This document shows positions 38,395 to 46,275 of a DNA stretch of 64,000 nt, piece by piece. Source of the DNA: Ramlibacter tataouinensis. Its GTDB lineage: Bacteria > Pseudomonadota > Gammaproteobacteria > Burkholderiales > Burkholderiaceae_C. How positions within the stretch are numbered: position 1 is the stretch's first letter; each line of letters begins with the position of its first letter. The position numbers and the translations under genes are program-made. The notes below the pieces were generated by a model, which did no database searches, was not told the DNA's origin, and saw only the letters and a list, made by a program, of their open reading frames with translations. The stretch lies in contig DIZF01000021.1 of NCBI GenBank assembly GCA_002427815.1, forward strand, positions 15,867-79,866, read 5' to 3'.

Positions 38395-39066
38395 ATGGCT
38401 GAACTTGAAACCATCGACATCGAAACCGGGCCGCTCCCCGGTGCCACGATCATTGTGCTCCACGGCCTGGGTGCCGACGGCAACGATTTCGTGCCCTTTG
38501 CGCAGGAGCTGAACCTGGCCGAGGTGGGGCCTGTGCGTTTTGTCTTTCCCCACGCGCCGGTCATCCCCGTGACCATCAACAACGGTTACCGCATGCGAGC
38601 CTGGTACGACATCCTGGGAGCGGACCTGGTCAAGCGCGAGGACGAAGCCGGCCTGCGGCAGTCGATGGGGAGCATCGAAGCGCTGCTGGCGCGGGAAAGG
38701 GAGCGTGGCATCGCTGCCCACCGGACCGTGCTGGCCGGCTTCTCGCAAGGCTGTGCCATGGCCCTGCTGGCCGGCGTGCGCCACCCGCAGCGGCTGGCCG
38801 GCATCGCAGGCATGTCGGGGTATTTGCCCTTGGCCGCGAGCACGGCGAGCGAACGCAGCGACGCCAACGCCCTCACGCCGATCTTCATGGGCCACGGACA
38901 GCAGGACGCCGTGGTGGACATGGAGCGCGGCAACGCATCGCGGGAGATACTGGGCGCGCTGGGCTATCCCGTCGAATGGCACGACTACCCGATGGGCCAC
39001 TCGGTGTGCACCGAAGAGATCGCGGACCTCAACCGCTGGCTGCTCGGGGTGCTGGCCAAACCCTAG
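38395..39066 (+). CDS. carboxylesterase/phospholipase-type alpha/beta hydrolase
   Basis: A 223-residue serine hydrolase of the phospholipase/carboxylesterase (YpfH/EstB) family. The nucleophile elbow is GFSQG (AGFSQGCAMALLAG); oxyanion and start motifs VLHGLGADGNDFVP, RFVFPHAP and MRAWYD are canonical; the catalytic Asp is in GQQDAVVD and the His in YPMGHSVC. The ATG at 38395 follows CGGAGAAAC. Substrates are small acyl esters or lysophospholipids by family. Confidence 0.92.
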   Translation: MAELETIDIETGPLPGATIIVLHGLGADGNDFVPFAQELNLAEVGPVRFVFPHAPVIPVTINNGYRMRAWYDILGADLVKREDEAGLRQSMGSIEALLARERERGIAAHRTVLAGFSQGCAMALLAGVRHPQRLAGIAGMSGYLPLAASTASERSDANALTPIFMGHGQQDAVVDMERGNASREILGALGYPVEWHDYPMGHSVCTEEIADLNRWLLGVLAKP

Positions 39067-39078
39067 CCGGCAGCGCGG

Positions 39079-39549
39079 CTAGGTTTCGCCGCCGAACCGC
39101 TTGATCAGGTTGGCGATGTACTTGTCGACCAGTTTCTCGAATTCACTCTCGACCACGGGGGCCACCACCATCTTCATCAGCCCGGGCAGGGGCAGGGTGA
39201 TCTCGCCGTCGATCTTGAGTTCGATGGCGGTGGAATCCTGGTTGTCCTTGATCTTCCACTGGCCGCCGACCAGGGCGTTGCCGATACCCGGCACCGGGGT
39301 CCAGACCACAGTGCCCTTGGACTTGCTGCTGACGTACTTGCTGGCATAAACGGTCTGGATGTTCACCTGGGCCGTGCCCACTTTCTCCATTTCCCACTTG
39401 TACACGCCGTCTCCCAGGTCGGTGAGATTGTCGACCTTGGGGAAGTGGGAGACCGATGCGGGCACGTCCGACAGCAGCTCGAAGACATCCGCCGCCTTGG
39501 CTTTGACCTGGAACTCATAGCCCAGGTCGATGTTGACAGTGACGGCCAT
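39079..39549 (-). CDS. SRPBCC (CoxG-like) family protein
   Basis: A 156-residue START/SRPBCC-fold protein with a hydrophobic ligand cavity. The pattern VNIDLGYEFQVKAKAADVFELLSDVPASVSHFPKVDNL starts the domain and the long C-terminal helix (VESEFEKLVDKYIANLIKRF) closes it. The ATG at 39549 has a strong GAGGAGG site 5 bases upstream, deciding the start over two upstream in-frame codons. The ligand is unknown. It is divergent from gshA and convergent with the esterase. Confidence 0.82.
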   Translation of the reverse strand: MAVTVNIDLGYEFQVKAKAADVFELLSDVPASVSHFPKVDNLTDLGDGVYKWEMEKVGTAQVNIQTVYASKYVSSKSKGTVVWTPVPGIGNALVGGQWKIKDNQDSTAIELKIDGEITLPLPGLMKMVVAPVVESEFEKLVDKYIANLIKRFGGET

Positions 39550-39659
39550 GGTGCCTCCTCGTGGTTGCTCGACCGCGGCCATTCTGCCACCTTCGTTTTT
39601 CCCGCAGAATTCGTCTTTGCCCTGCCCCAATGCACAAAATCCGCAGCCGTGCTAACTTC

Positions 39660-39684
39660 CACCTCCCACCTCCCACCTCCCACC
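39660..39684 (+). repeat. heptad tandem repeat CACCTCC upstream of gshA
   Basis: The 7-base unit CACCTCC is repeated three times plus a partial copy, ending 26 bases before the gshA ATG. On the plus-strand message each unit equals the anti-Shine-Dalgarno core of 16S rRNA; on the other strand it reads GGAGGTG. No normal ribosome site precedes gshA. Confidence 0.9.
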
Positions 39685-39710
39685 ACCCTCAAGACCGCGG
39701 CTTCCCGAAA

Positions 39711-41264
39711 ATGAGCACCCTGCAGGCGCGCCTCGACACCCTTTCGCCTCAGCGCTTGAAGGGGATTCGCCGTGGCATCGAAAAGGAAAGCCTGCGCGCC
39801 ACGGCCGAGGGCAGCCTGGCCATGACCCCGCATCCCCACGCCCTGGGTGCGGCGCTGACCCATCCGCACATCACCACCGATTACAGCGAAGCGCAGCTCG
39901 AGCTGATCACCGGTGTGCATGCGACCGCCGAGAGCTGCCTGGAGGAGTTGCTGCAGATCCACCAGTTCACCTACCGCGCGCTGGGCCAGGAGATGCTGTG
40001 GGTCTCCAGCATGCCGTGCCAGCTGCCCGCCGACGAGAACATCCCGATCGGGCGCTACGGATCCTCGAACGTGGGGCGGGCCAAGAGCGTGTACCGCATG
40101 GGGCTGGCGCACCGGTATGGGCGCCGCATGCAGACCATTTCGGGCATCCACTACAACTGGTCGATGCCCGAGCTGTCCAGCGAGCAGTATTTCGCGCTGA
40201 TCCGCAATTTCCGCCGCCACGCCTTCCTGCTGCTCTACCTGTTCGGCGCCTCGCCCGCCGTGTGTTCGGGCTTCGTGGCGGGACGGCGGCACGAGCTGCA
40301 GCCGCTGGGCCAGGGCACGCTATACATGCCGCACGGCACCTCCTTGCGCATGGGGCGGCTGGGATACCAGAGCGACGCGCAAGCCAGCCTGGCCGTCAGC
40401 TACAACGGGCTGGAGGGCTACGCCGCCTCGCTGCAGGAAGCACTCACCCGGCCCTATCCGGCGTATGAGGCGGTGGGCATCGTGAACCCCGGCGGCGAAT
40501 ACAACCAGCTGGCCACCAGCCTGCTGCAGATCGAGAACGAGTTCTACGGCACCATCCGCCCCAAGCGGGTCATCCGCCTGGGCGAGCGGCCGCTGCATGC
40601 GCTGCGCGAACGAGGCGTCGAATATGTCGAGGTGCGGCTGCTCGACCTGAATCCCTTCGTGCCGATCGGCATCACGGCGCAGACCCTGCGCTTCCTCGAC
40701 ATTTTCCTGTTGCATTGCCTGCTGTCCGACAGTCCGCCGGACACCCCCCATGAAATCGCCGCGCTGGGACGCAACCAGCACAAGACGGCTGCGTACGGGC
40801 GCGAGCCGGGGCTGGTGCTGGAGCGGGGCGCCAGCGAGGTCAAGCTCAGTGAATGGGGCGAGGAACTGCTGGCTTCGTTCGAGCCGATCGCGGCCGCGCT
40901 GGACGGCACGCACAAGACGACCGACTACATCGATTCATTGCGCGGGACCCAGGCGTTGCTGCGGCACCCCGACCTGCTGCCTTCGGCGCGTGTGCTGGCC
41001 GTGATGGAACGGGATTTCGACAACTCCTTCACCGCTTTCGGCTGCGCGCAATCGCTGCAGGCCAGGGCCAAGGTGCTGGCTCTGCCGTTGAGTGCCGGGC
41101 AGCAGGCGAAGTTCGAAGCCCTCAGCCAGCAGTCGGTGCAGGACCAGAAAGCGATCGAGGTCGCCGACACGCTGCCGTTCGAGGCCTACCGGCAGCAATA
41201 CGTTTCGCCGGAACGGCTGGAACTGTCCCAGGCGGCGATCTCACCGGCGCTCGCCGCCGTTTGA
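39711..41264 (+). CDS. gshA: glutamate-cysteine ligase
   Basis: A 517-residue GshA of the gamma-proteobacterial type, joining Glu and Cys with ATP as the first step of glutathione synthesis. Family marks: GIRRGIEKESLR (ATP/Mg-binding glutamates), TTDYSEAQLELITG, the SGIHYNWSMP stretch, VAGRRHELQPL, NPGGEYNQLATSLLQIENEFYG and EVRLLDLNPF. The start gives MSTLQARLDTLSPQRLKGI. There is no clear ribosome site; instead a CACCTCC repeat lies just upstream. It is a single-gene unit followed by a 337-base gap. Confidence 0.97.
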   Translation: MSTLQARLDTLSPQRLKGIRRGIEKESLRATAEGSLAMTPHPHALGAALTHPHITTDYSEAQLELITGVHATAESCLEELLQIHQFTYRALGQEMLWVSSMPCQLPADENIPIGRYGSSNVGRAKSVYRMGLAHRYGRRMQTISGIHYNWSMPELSSEQYFALIRNFRRHAFLLLYLFGASPAVCSGFVAGRRHELQPLGQGTLYMPHGTSLRMGRLGYQSDAQASLAVSYNGLEGYAASLQEALTRPYPAYEAVGIVNPGGEYNQLATSLLQIENEFYGTIRPKRVIRLGERPLHALRERGVEYVEVRLLDLNPFVPIGITAQTLRFLDIFLLHCLLSDSPPDTPHEIAALGRNQHKTAAYGREPGLVLERGASEVKLSEWGEELLASFEPIAAALDGTHKTTDYIDSLRGTQALLRHPDLLPSARVLAVMERDFDNSFTAFGCAQSLQARAKVLALPLSAGQQAKFEALSQQSVQDQKAIEVADTLPFEAYRQQYVSPERLELSQAAISPALAAV

Positions 41265-41324
41265 TCGCGCCGGCAGCGCAGCGCATCCTGCGTCCGGCGC
41301 CCAGCGGGAAGAGGCCAAGCCGGG

Positions 41325-41601
41325 TACAATAACAACTTCGATTGCGCAGGCATCGAACGCGCCCACAACAACACTCTTTCCCCCAAGGCGCGCCAGATCC
41401 CCACTGCGCACGCGTCTTCCCAGGGCATCCCAAAGCCCTTGCACCGGCCCCAGCAAGCCGGGCTTATCCCCAGAGACGCAGTCCCGGCCCTCCGCGCGAG
41501 GCCATGCCAGCGGGTTCGATATGTGACGGCTTGCCGATGAGGCGGGCTTCCCTACCGTTATCGCGGCCGCAGCGTTGCGTCCGCAGGACCCTTGAGAATC
41601 A
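41325..41601 (+). promoter_or_regulatory. promoter and long untranslated leader of the infA-paralogue unit
   Basis: The 337-base gap after gshA holds a -10-like TACAAT (41325-41330) with no good -35, followed by an AACAACTTCG start-like region and about 265 bases with no credible gene. The leader contains C-rich single-stranded stretches and short complementary runs (for example GCGCC near 41360 and GGCGC near 41390). Long structured leaders are typical of cold-shock messages; that role is inference. Confidence 0.4.
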
Positions 41602-41856
41602 ATGAACGACAAAGACACCATCACCGTTGGCAAGTACAACATATCGCCGCTGATCCACATGCTCGAGAACGGCTGGTACGCCTGCTCGGTTTCGATCCGC
41701 ACGGGATCGGGCAGCGGCACGCACGACCGCGTGCTGCGCCTGACGCGGCTGTTCCAGGACAAGCTGGCGGCGGTGCGTTACGCCACGGCCGAGGGCCTGC
41801 AGTGGATCGGCCACCGCAATCCCGCCGCCCAGGGCCCGACCCTGGCCGCCCTTTAA
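41602..41856 (+). CDS. conserved small protein upstream of infA paralogue
   Basis: An 84-residue soluble protein without recognisable motif. It starts MNDKDTITVGKYNISPLIHMLENGWYACSVSIRTG and has a likely beta-strand-rich first half and a helical second half (RLFQDKLAAVRYATAEGLQWI). It lies 21 bases before the infA paralogue on the same strand, behind a long leader, suggesting an operon for low-temperature or stress translation. Function unknown; homology search was not possible. Confidence 0.7.
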   Translation: MNDKDTITVGKYNISPLIHMLENGWYACSVSIRTGSGSGTHDRVLRLTRLFQDKLAAVRYATAEGLQWIGHRNPAAQGPTLAAL

Positions 41857-41877
41857 TCGCCGCACAGGAGAGACACC

Positions 41878-42129
41878 ATGGCCAAGGAAGAACTGATCGA
41901 GATGAAGGGGCACGTGGACGAAGTGCTGCCGGACTCGCGCTTTCGCGTGACGCTGGAAAACGGGCACCAGGTCATCTGCTACACCGGCGGCAAGATGCGC
42001 AAGCACCACATCCGCATCATTGCCGGGGACAACGTGTCCCTGGAGATGTCGCCCTACGACCTGACCAAGGGCCGCATCACGTTCCGCCATATTGCCGGGC
42101 GCAGCGGTCCGCCGCCGGCTCGCCGCTGA
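41878..42129 (+). CDS. infA: translation initiation factor IF-1 (second-type paralogue)
   Basis: An 83-residue OB-fold S1-type protein. MAKEELIEMKGHVDEVLPDSRFRVTLENGHQVICYTGGKMRKHHIRIIAGDNVSLEMSPYDL shows every IF-1 landmark, including the conserved GKMRKHxIRI loop. It is longer than the usual 72 residues by a C-terminal tail SGPPPARR. Many Burkholderiales carry two infA copies, one in the ribosomal-protein operon and one elsewhere. This copy has no ribosomal genes nearby. An AGGAGAG ribosome site precedes it. Confidence 0.93.
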   Translation: MAKEELIEMKGHVDEVLPDSRFRVTLENGHQVICYTGGKMRKHHIRIIAGDNVSLEMSPYDLTKGRITFRHIAGRSGPPPARR

Positions 42130-42211
42130 ACCTCCGGCGCCGGGCCAGCGGGCATGCGCGCTGCCGCGCCCCATTTCGGCCTGTGCTGCGATTCGGGCTG
42201 GCGTCCTACAA

Positions 42212-42232
42212 GGCCCTGTCGGCGTCAGGGCC
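42212..42232 (+). terminator. candidate terminator hairpin after infA
   Basis: GGCCCTG and CAGGGCC form a 7-bp perfect stem over a 7-base loop, 83 bases beyond the infA stop and 45 bases before the CigR-like gene. The tail is A-rich rather than T-rich, so termination is uncertain. Confidence 0.4.
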
Positions 42233-42276
42233 AAAGTAACCGCTGAGTAATCTCATCCGCTTACCTGGAGCCCATC

Positions 42277-42807
42277 ATGAAGAACGCCCTCAACACCCGC
42301 CGCATCCTCGCACTGGCCATCGCTTCGCTTTTCATGGCAGGGCCCGCCTTCGCCAAGGACAAGGATCACGAGGGCCAGGGCAACAGCAAGCATGCCCAGA
42401 AGCAAGAGGACAAGCAGGACAGGAAAGCGGCCAAGGAACAGGAAAAGCAGCAGAAGCAGGCCGCCAAGCGCGAGCGCGAAGACATCAAGATGGGTGCCTA
42501 CTTCAACGACCAGCACCGCGCCTATGCCCGCCAGTACTACAGCCAGCACTACGGCGATGGACGCCGTTGCCCGCCCGGCCTGGCCAAGAAGAACAACGGC
42601 TGCATGCCCCCCGGCCAAGCCAGGAACTGGGCGGTCGGCCAGCCCATCCCGCGCGGCGTGACCGTGTATTCGGTGCCCCAGCCCGTGATCGTGCAACTGC
42701 CGCCGGCGCCCTACGGCTACCGTTATGCCCGCATCGGCAACGACATCGTGCTGGTGCAGCGGCAGAACAACCTGATCGTCGACATCATCCAGGGCCTGCT
42801 GGGCTGA
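42277..42807 (+). CDS. exported CigR-family protein
   Basis: A 176-residue exported protein with a signal peptide (ILALAIASLFMAGPAFA, cut near residue 26). Residues 28-70 are a highly charged, Lys/Gln/Glu-rich probable coiled coil. The C-terminal half carries RRCPPGLAKKNNGCMPPGQARNWAVGQPI, the signature of the anti-virulence regulator CigR family (RcnB-like fold), and ends in a hydrophobic helix (LIVDIIQGLLG). Role in this organism unknown; a periplasmic or inner-membrane stress function is plausible. Confidence 0.82.
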   Translation: MKNALNTRRILALAIASLFMAGPAFAKDKDHEGQGNSKHAQKQEDKQDRKAAKEQEKQQKQAAKREREDIKMGAYFNDQHRAYARQYYSQHYGDGRRCPPGLAKKNNGCMPPGQARNWAVGQPIPRGVTVYSVPQPVIVQLPPAPYGYRYARIGNDIVLVQRQNNLIVDIIQGLLG

Positions 42808-42848
42808 GCGATCAGCGCCGGTCCAGGGACCTTTCCTCGCTGCCGTCG

Positions 42849-43706
42849 CTAAGGCGGCAGCACCTTCCTGATTTCGCGGCGCCACACCTGCGCCAGCTTG
42901 GCCCATCCGGCCCGGTTGGGATGGATCTCGTTCAGCCAGTCGCCGCTCGCACCCTGCGAGCCGGGGGCGGCTGGCACCAGCGTCCCGATGGTGGGCACCC
43001 GGAAGATGTTGTCGCGATCCTGGGTCCAGCCTTCCACCGTCGCCTCGACGTCGATGAAGATTCGTTCCGTCACGTCTTCCCATAGCGCGGGCGGCGTCCC
43101 GTTCCTGGTATAGGCCTCGAACAGCCACGCTTTGCGGCCTGGAATGGCGGGCGCATTGCGTGCCGTCGGGATGTCGTAGCTGTTCAGGAAGATCGGGATG
43201 TCGTCATGCCGGCTGCCGCGCACGGTGTCATACAGCCTGGCGAAATTCGGATCGAGAAACTGCGTCACGAGGGTCCCCACCGCATCCGGCCGGAAGCAGT
43301 CGTCGGTGGTCAGGGCGGGCGCAGCCGGCGTGACCCGGCGCAGGATTCCACAGCCGGGGTCAGGGTCGCGGGCGGCATCGATGAAGTCGTTGCCCCCCGC
43401 GCTGAACAGCAGCGCATCGAACTTCCAGGTCCACGGCGTGTTGATCCATTGCGCGAACTCGTCGTTGAGGGTTTCGCTGATGCGGCGCATGGTGTCGCCG
43501 AACATCGACAGGTTGATCAAGAGTGCGCTCTCGCCGGCATCGTCGAACGCCTTGGCCAGCGCCAGGGGCAGTGACGCCTGGATGGCCGAGCTTCGGTCCA
43601 TCCAGGAGTCGCCCTCGACCAGGAAGCGGTACTTGAACTGTTCCGGCGCGAGCCCCTGATCGAGCTCGATTTCGAAGTTCCTGCCGTAGATTGCCTTTGA
43701 AGCCAT
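42849..43706 (-). CDS. SGNH/GDSL-type hydrolase-like protein
   Basis: A 285-residue protein with SGNH esterase features: block I VEGDSWMDRSS (GDS), block III SAGGNDFIDAA (GND), and block V EIHPNRAGW (with the catalytic-type His). Spacing fits an SGNH fold. It has no signal peptide, suggesting a cytoplasmic or non-classically exported enzyme. It is followed 12 bases downstream on another transcript order by the alpha/beta hydrolase upstream gene: both are on the minus strand, the lipase-like gene being transcribed first. A shared lipid or ester substrate is inference only. Confidence 0.78.
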   Translation of the reverse strand: MASKAIYGRNFEIELDQGLAPEQFKYRFLVEGDSWMDRSSAIQASLPLALAKAFDDAGESALLINLSMFGDTMRRISETLNDEFAQWINTPWTWKFDALLFSAGGNDFIDAARDPDPGCGILRRVTPAAPALTTDDCFRPDAVGTLVTQFLDPNFARLYDTVRGSRHDDIPIFLNSYDIPTARNAPAIPGRKAWLFEAYTRNGTPPALWEDVTERIFIDVEATVEGWTQDRDNIFRVPTIGTLVPAAPGSQGASGDWLNEIHPNRAGWAKLAQVWRREIRKVLPP

Positions 43707-43718
43707 GGTGCCTCCGCG

Positions 43719-44978
43719 TCAATTCGCCAACCACCGCCGCAATTGCTGGTACACCGACTTGCTGGCCAACAGGTCCAGATGATGGATGCCCCGGCCTGTC
43801 CACTGGTGCGAGGCCGGGATGTGCAGGTCGCGGGTGGGCTTCGCATGCCGGCCCAGTGCGCTCGCCAGCGGCACCAGCCCGTCGCCCAGCCAGTCGCTGC
43901 CCAGCAGGCGCGCCGCCGTGGCCCGGCCCGGAATCCGCACTGCGTCATCGCCCTCGCTGTCCTGCGAAGGGCCCAGCGTGCCGGCCACCGCGTAACAAGC
44001 GACTCCCGCGGGCAAAGCCACCATACTGCGCGTGTCGCGCTGGGCAAACCGGCTGTCCGCCCAATCCTCGTCGAGCAGGTTGCCATGGCGCAGGTCGGTG
44101 ATGCCGGCACTGCGCAATCCGCTCAGGCGAGTGAAGGGCGCCGCGTAGGAACCAAGCCCCAAGCCCCGGTGCAGCCAGTTGCCACCGCGCTCCAGCGGCG
44201 CACCGTGGTGCGGCGTGCCCAGGAATACCAGATGACGCAGGTGCTTCGGCCAGGCCATATCCGCCTGCGCGGCCTGGTGCACTGCGCTGCGGGCGACAAG
44301 GCCGCCCATGCTGTGGCCGATGAGGGTCAAGGTCTGCACCGGCACCGGCCAGTCCTGCAGCAGCCGCTCCAGCTGCGCCGCCAGCTCCCGCCCATTGGTG
44401 GAGACATGCAGGCCCGAGTTGTAGCGCGCGTAAACCGCCGTGAGGCCCAGCGCCTGCGCCAGCATCTGGCCGTGGTCGTGGCCCCCACGCGTCCACTGAC
44501 GGTCGTTCATGCACAGGCCGTGGATCAGCAGCAGCACATGCGGCCCGGGCAAGGGCAACTGGGCAGAATCGCAGCGGGCACCACGACGCAGCAATTGCAT
44601 CCTGATCGCCAGCGGATTGGCAGTGCGCTCCAGGTGGTCGCCCACCACACCGTTGAGCGCTGCGACCCGCGCGTCGCGACCCGGTCCGGCCTGGGTCTCG
44701 GGCAGGCTTTGCAGCGAAGCCTCCAGCACGGTTTGCAGACCGGCCAGGGCCGCATCCAGCCCCTTGCCGACCAGTTGGGTGGTGCCGCGGATTCCGCGGT
44801 AGACGAGCGCCGGGATACCGCCCGCGGCTGCTTCGGGCATCTTGCGCCAGGGCAGTGCCGCGCGCGCAATGCGCTGGTGCATCGCCTCGACAATGCCGGT
44901 CACCCCGTGCACGCCGTCGACGACCAGCCGGACCCCGCCGCGCACATCGCCCAGCATGCCGGCCGGGCGCCTGGGCAT
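43719..44978 (-). CDS. esterase/lipase-family alpha/beta hydrolase (PGAP1-like)
   Basis: A 419-residue hydrolase. The first 140 residues are helical and of unknown function. The catalytic domain begins with VLLLIHGLCMNDRQW (oxyanion region), has the nucleophile elbow LIGHSMGGLVARSAVH, and a late DGLVPLASALG plus GIHHLDLL that may carry the acid and His. GTPHHGAPLERGGNWLH is typical of the PGAP1/lipase class. A second ATG at residue 8 is a possible start. It ends 12 bases before the SGNH-type gene begins, so the two are probably co-transcribed. Confidence 0.8.
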   Translation of the reverse strand: MPRRPAGMLGDVRGGVRLVVDGVHGVTGIVEAMHQRIARAALPWRKMPEAAAGGIPALVYRGIRGTTQLVGKGLDAALAGLQTVLEASLQSLPETQAGPGRDARVAALNGVVGDHLERTANPLAIRMQLLRRGARCDSAQLPLPGPHVLLLIHGLCMNDRQWTRGGHDHGQMLAQALGLTAVYARYNSGLHVSTNGRELAAQLERLLQDWPVPVQTLTLIGHSMGGLVARSAVHQAAQADMAWPKHLRHLVFLGTPHHGAPLERGGNWLHRGLGLGSYAAPFTRLSGLRSAGITDLRHGNLLDEDWADSRFAQRDTRSMVALPAGVACYAVAGTLGPSQDSEGDDAVRIPGRATAARLLGSDWLGDGLVPLASALGRHAKPTRDLHIPASHQWTGRGIHHLDLLASKSVYQQLRRWLAN

Positions 44979-44994
44979 ACTCGCCAGCCGCCCG

Positions 44995-45138
44995 TTACTT
45001 GGTCTTGGGCTTGCCGCGCGGAATCACCGCGGTGACGGGCGGGGTCGGGCGGTCCGAAGTGGACGGCGGCTTGGGCGGCGAAGTGTCCTTCTTGGGTTTC
45101 TTCGTCATTTTGTTGCTGTGCTGTTCGCCTTTGGCCAT
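44995..45138 (-). CDS. small basic Lys/Pro-rich protein (47 aa)
   Basis: A 47-residue protein, MAKGEQHSNKMTKKPKKDTSPPKP then a Pro/Thr-rich middle and a GKPKTK end. A strong GGAGG ribosome site lies 5 bases before the ATG, which argues for real translation. The composition suggests a disordered, nucleic-acid- or ribosome-associated peptide, like short MAKG...NK...KKPK proteins seen in other Burkholderiales. It lies 17 bases upstream of the lipase-like gene on the same strand. Confidence 0.68.
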   Translation of the reverse strand: MAKGEQHSNKMTKKPKKDTSPPKPPSTSDRPTPPVTAVIPRGKPKTK

Positions 45139-45330
45139 AGGGCCTCCATGGGTCGGGGGAAACGGATGGGTGATGTTAAGGCAGAAATGCCATGGCCATG
45201 CAGCTCCTGTACAGTCCTTCGGGTCATGCGCGAGCGCGCCCCAACGTTCGCGCAGCCGTCATCCGCCGAGTGAAGCGCGCCGGTCTCGCCTCCGAATTCC
45301 CGCGCGCCGCTCCCAACACGAAGGATTTTC

Positions 45331-46275
45331 ATGAGCCTCCAGCAATCCGATCTCGAAGTGGTGCCGCGCGACCTCACAGCGTACCGCCAGGGCAACACCG
45401 GCATCGATTACGTGCACCGCTTCGACTCCGGCCGGCCCGGCCCACATGTGCTGGTCAATGCGTTGACCCATGGCAACGAGGTGTGCGGCATGGTCGCGGC
45501 GACGCACCTGCTCGACTCGGGCGTGCAGCCCGCCATCGGAACGCTGACGGTGAGCTTCGCCAACGTGCCGGCTTATGAATCGTTCGACCCGGCCAAGCCC
45601 TTCGACAGCCGCCAGCTCGTGCACAACTTCAACCGCGTCTGGTCGCCGCAATGGCTGGACGGAAGCGAGGACAGCCCGGAACTGCGGCGCGCCCGCGCCA
45701 TGCGGCCGGTGGTGTCCACGGCCGATCACATCCTGGATCTGCACTCCACCTCGCAGCCGGTGCAGCCATTCTGGGTCTACCCCGCCTTCGAGCGCAATGC
45801 CGCGGCGGCCCTGGCCATCGGCCGGCCCGATGTGCACCTGGTCATGCCCAGGGGCCTGGGCAGCGGGACGCCGGTGATCCAGCACGGAGCGCACGGTGAG
45901 GCAAGCGGTGCCGGCGTCGCCCTGGTGGCCGAATGCGGCCAGCACTTCCTGCGCGCCACGTCCGACCTGGCGATCGAGGTGACGCTGGATTTCCTGGCGC
46001 ACTTCGGGCTGATCCAGCGCGATCCCGCGGCCGCCGCGCCGGGTCCGCAACGGCGGTTTGAACTGCTGGAAACCCGTCTCATCCAGACCGAGGCCTTCCG
46101 CTTCGTGCGGCCGCTGGTCGGCTTCGAGGAATTCGCGCAGGGCGAGCTCATTGCGACGGATGGTCCGGATGAAATCCGCGCGCCCTGCGACCGCTGCACC
46201 ATCTTCATGCCGGCCCGCTCGGTGATCGTCGGTCGCGAAGCGGTCTACCTGACCAAGCCCCTGCCACCGCGCTGA
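45331..46275 (+). CDS. succinylglutamate desuccinylase/aspartoacylase-family protein
   Basis: A 314-residue M14-like zinc amidohydrolase. The metal motif is NALTHGNEVCGM (HGNE: His and Glu ligands), with the third ligand His in ADHILDLHSTS. The N-terminal catalytic part spans about 30-200 and a C-terminal beta domain follows. Relatives remove acyl groups from N-acyl amino acids; the substrate here is unassigned. Its last 31 bases overlap the end of the convergent kinase gene. Confidence 0.83.
   Translation: MSLQQSDLEVVPRDLTAYRQGNTGIDYVHRFDSGRPGPHVLVNALTHGNEVCGMVAATHLLDSGVQPAIGTLTVSFANVPAYESFDPAKPFDSRQLVHNFNRVWSPQWLDGSEDSPELRRARAMRPVVSTADHILDLHSTSQPVQPFWVYPAFERNAAAALAIGRPDVHLVMPRGLGSGTPVIQHGAHGEASGAGVALVAECGQHFLRATSDLAIEVTLDFLAHFGLIQRDPAAAAPGPQRRFELLETRLIQTEAFRFVRPLVGFEEFAQGELIATDGPDEIRAPCDRCTIFMPARSVIVGREAVYLTKPLPPR

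Noticed and set aside
41342..41605. An 87-codon frame in the leader before the infA-paralogue unit
   Set aside because: Composition is Arg/Pro/Ser-rich without G/C third-position bias, no ribosome site is seen, and it runs past the real downstream start.
45139..45330. Possible gene or regulatory RNA in the gap before the aspartoacylase-like gene
   Set aside because: No frame with coding bias, no strong hairpin and no convincing promoter pair was seen.
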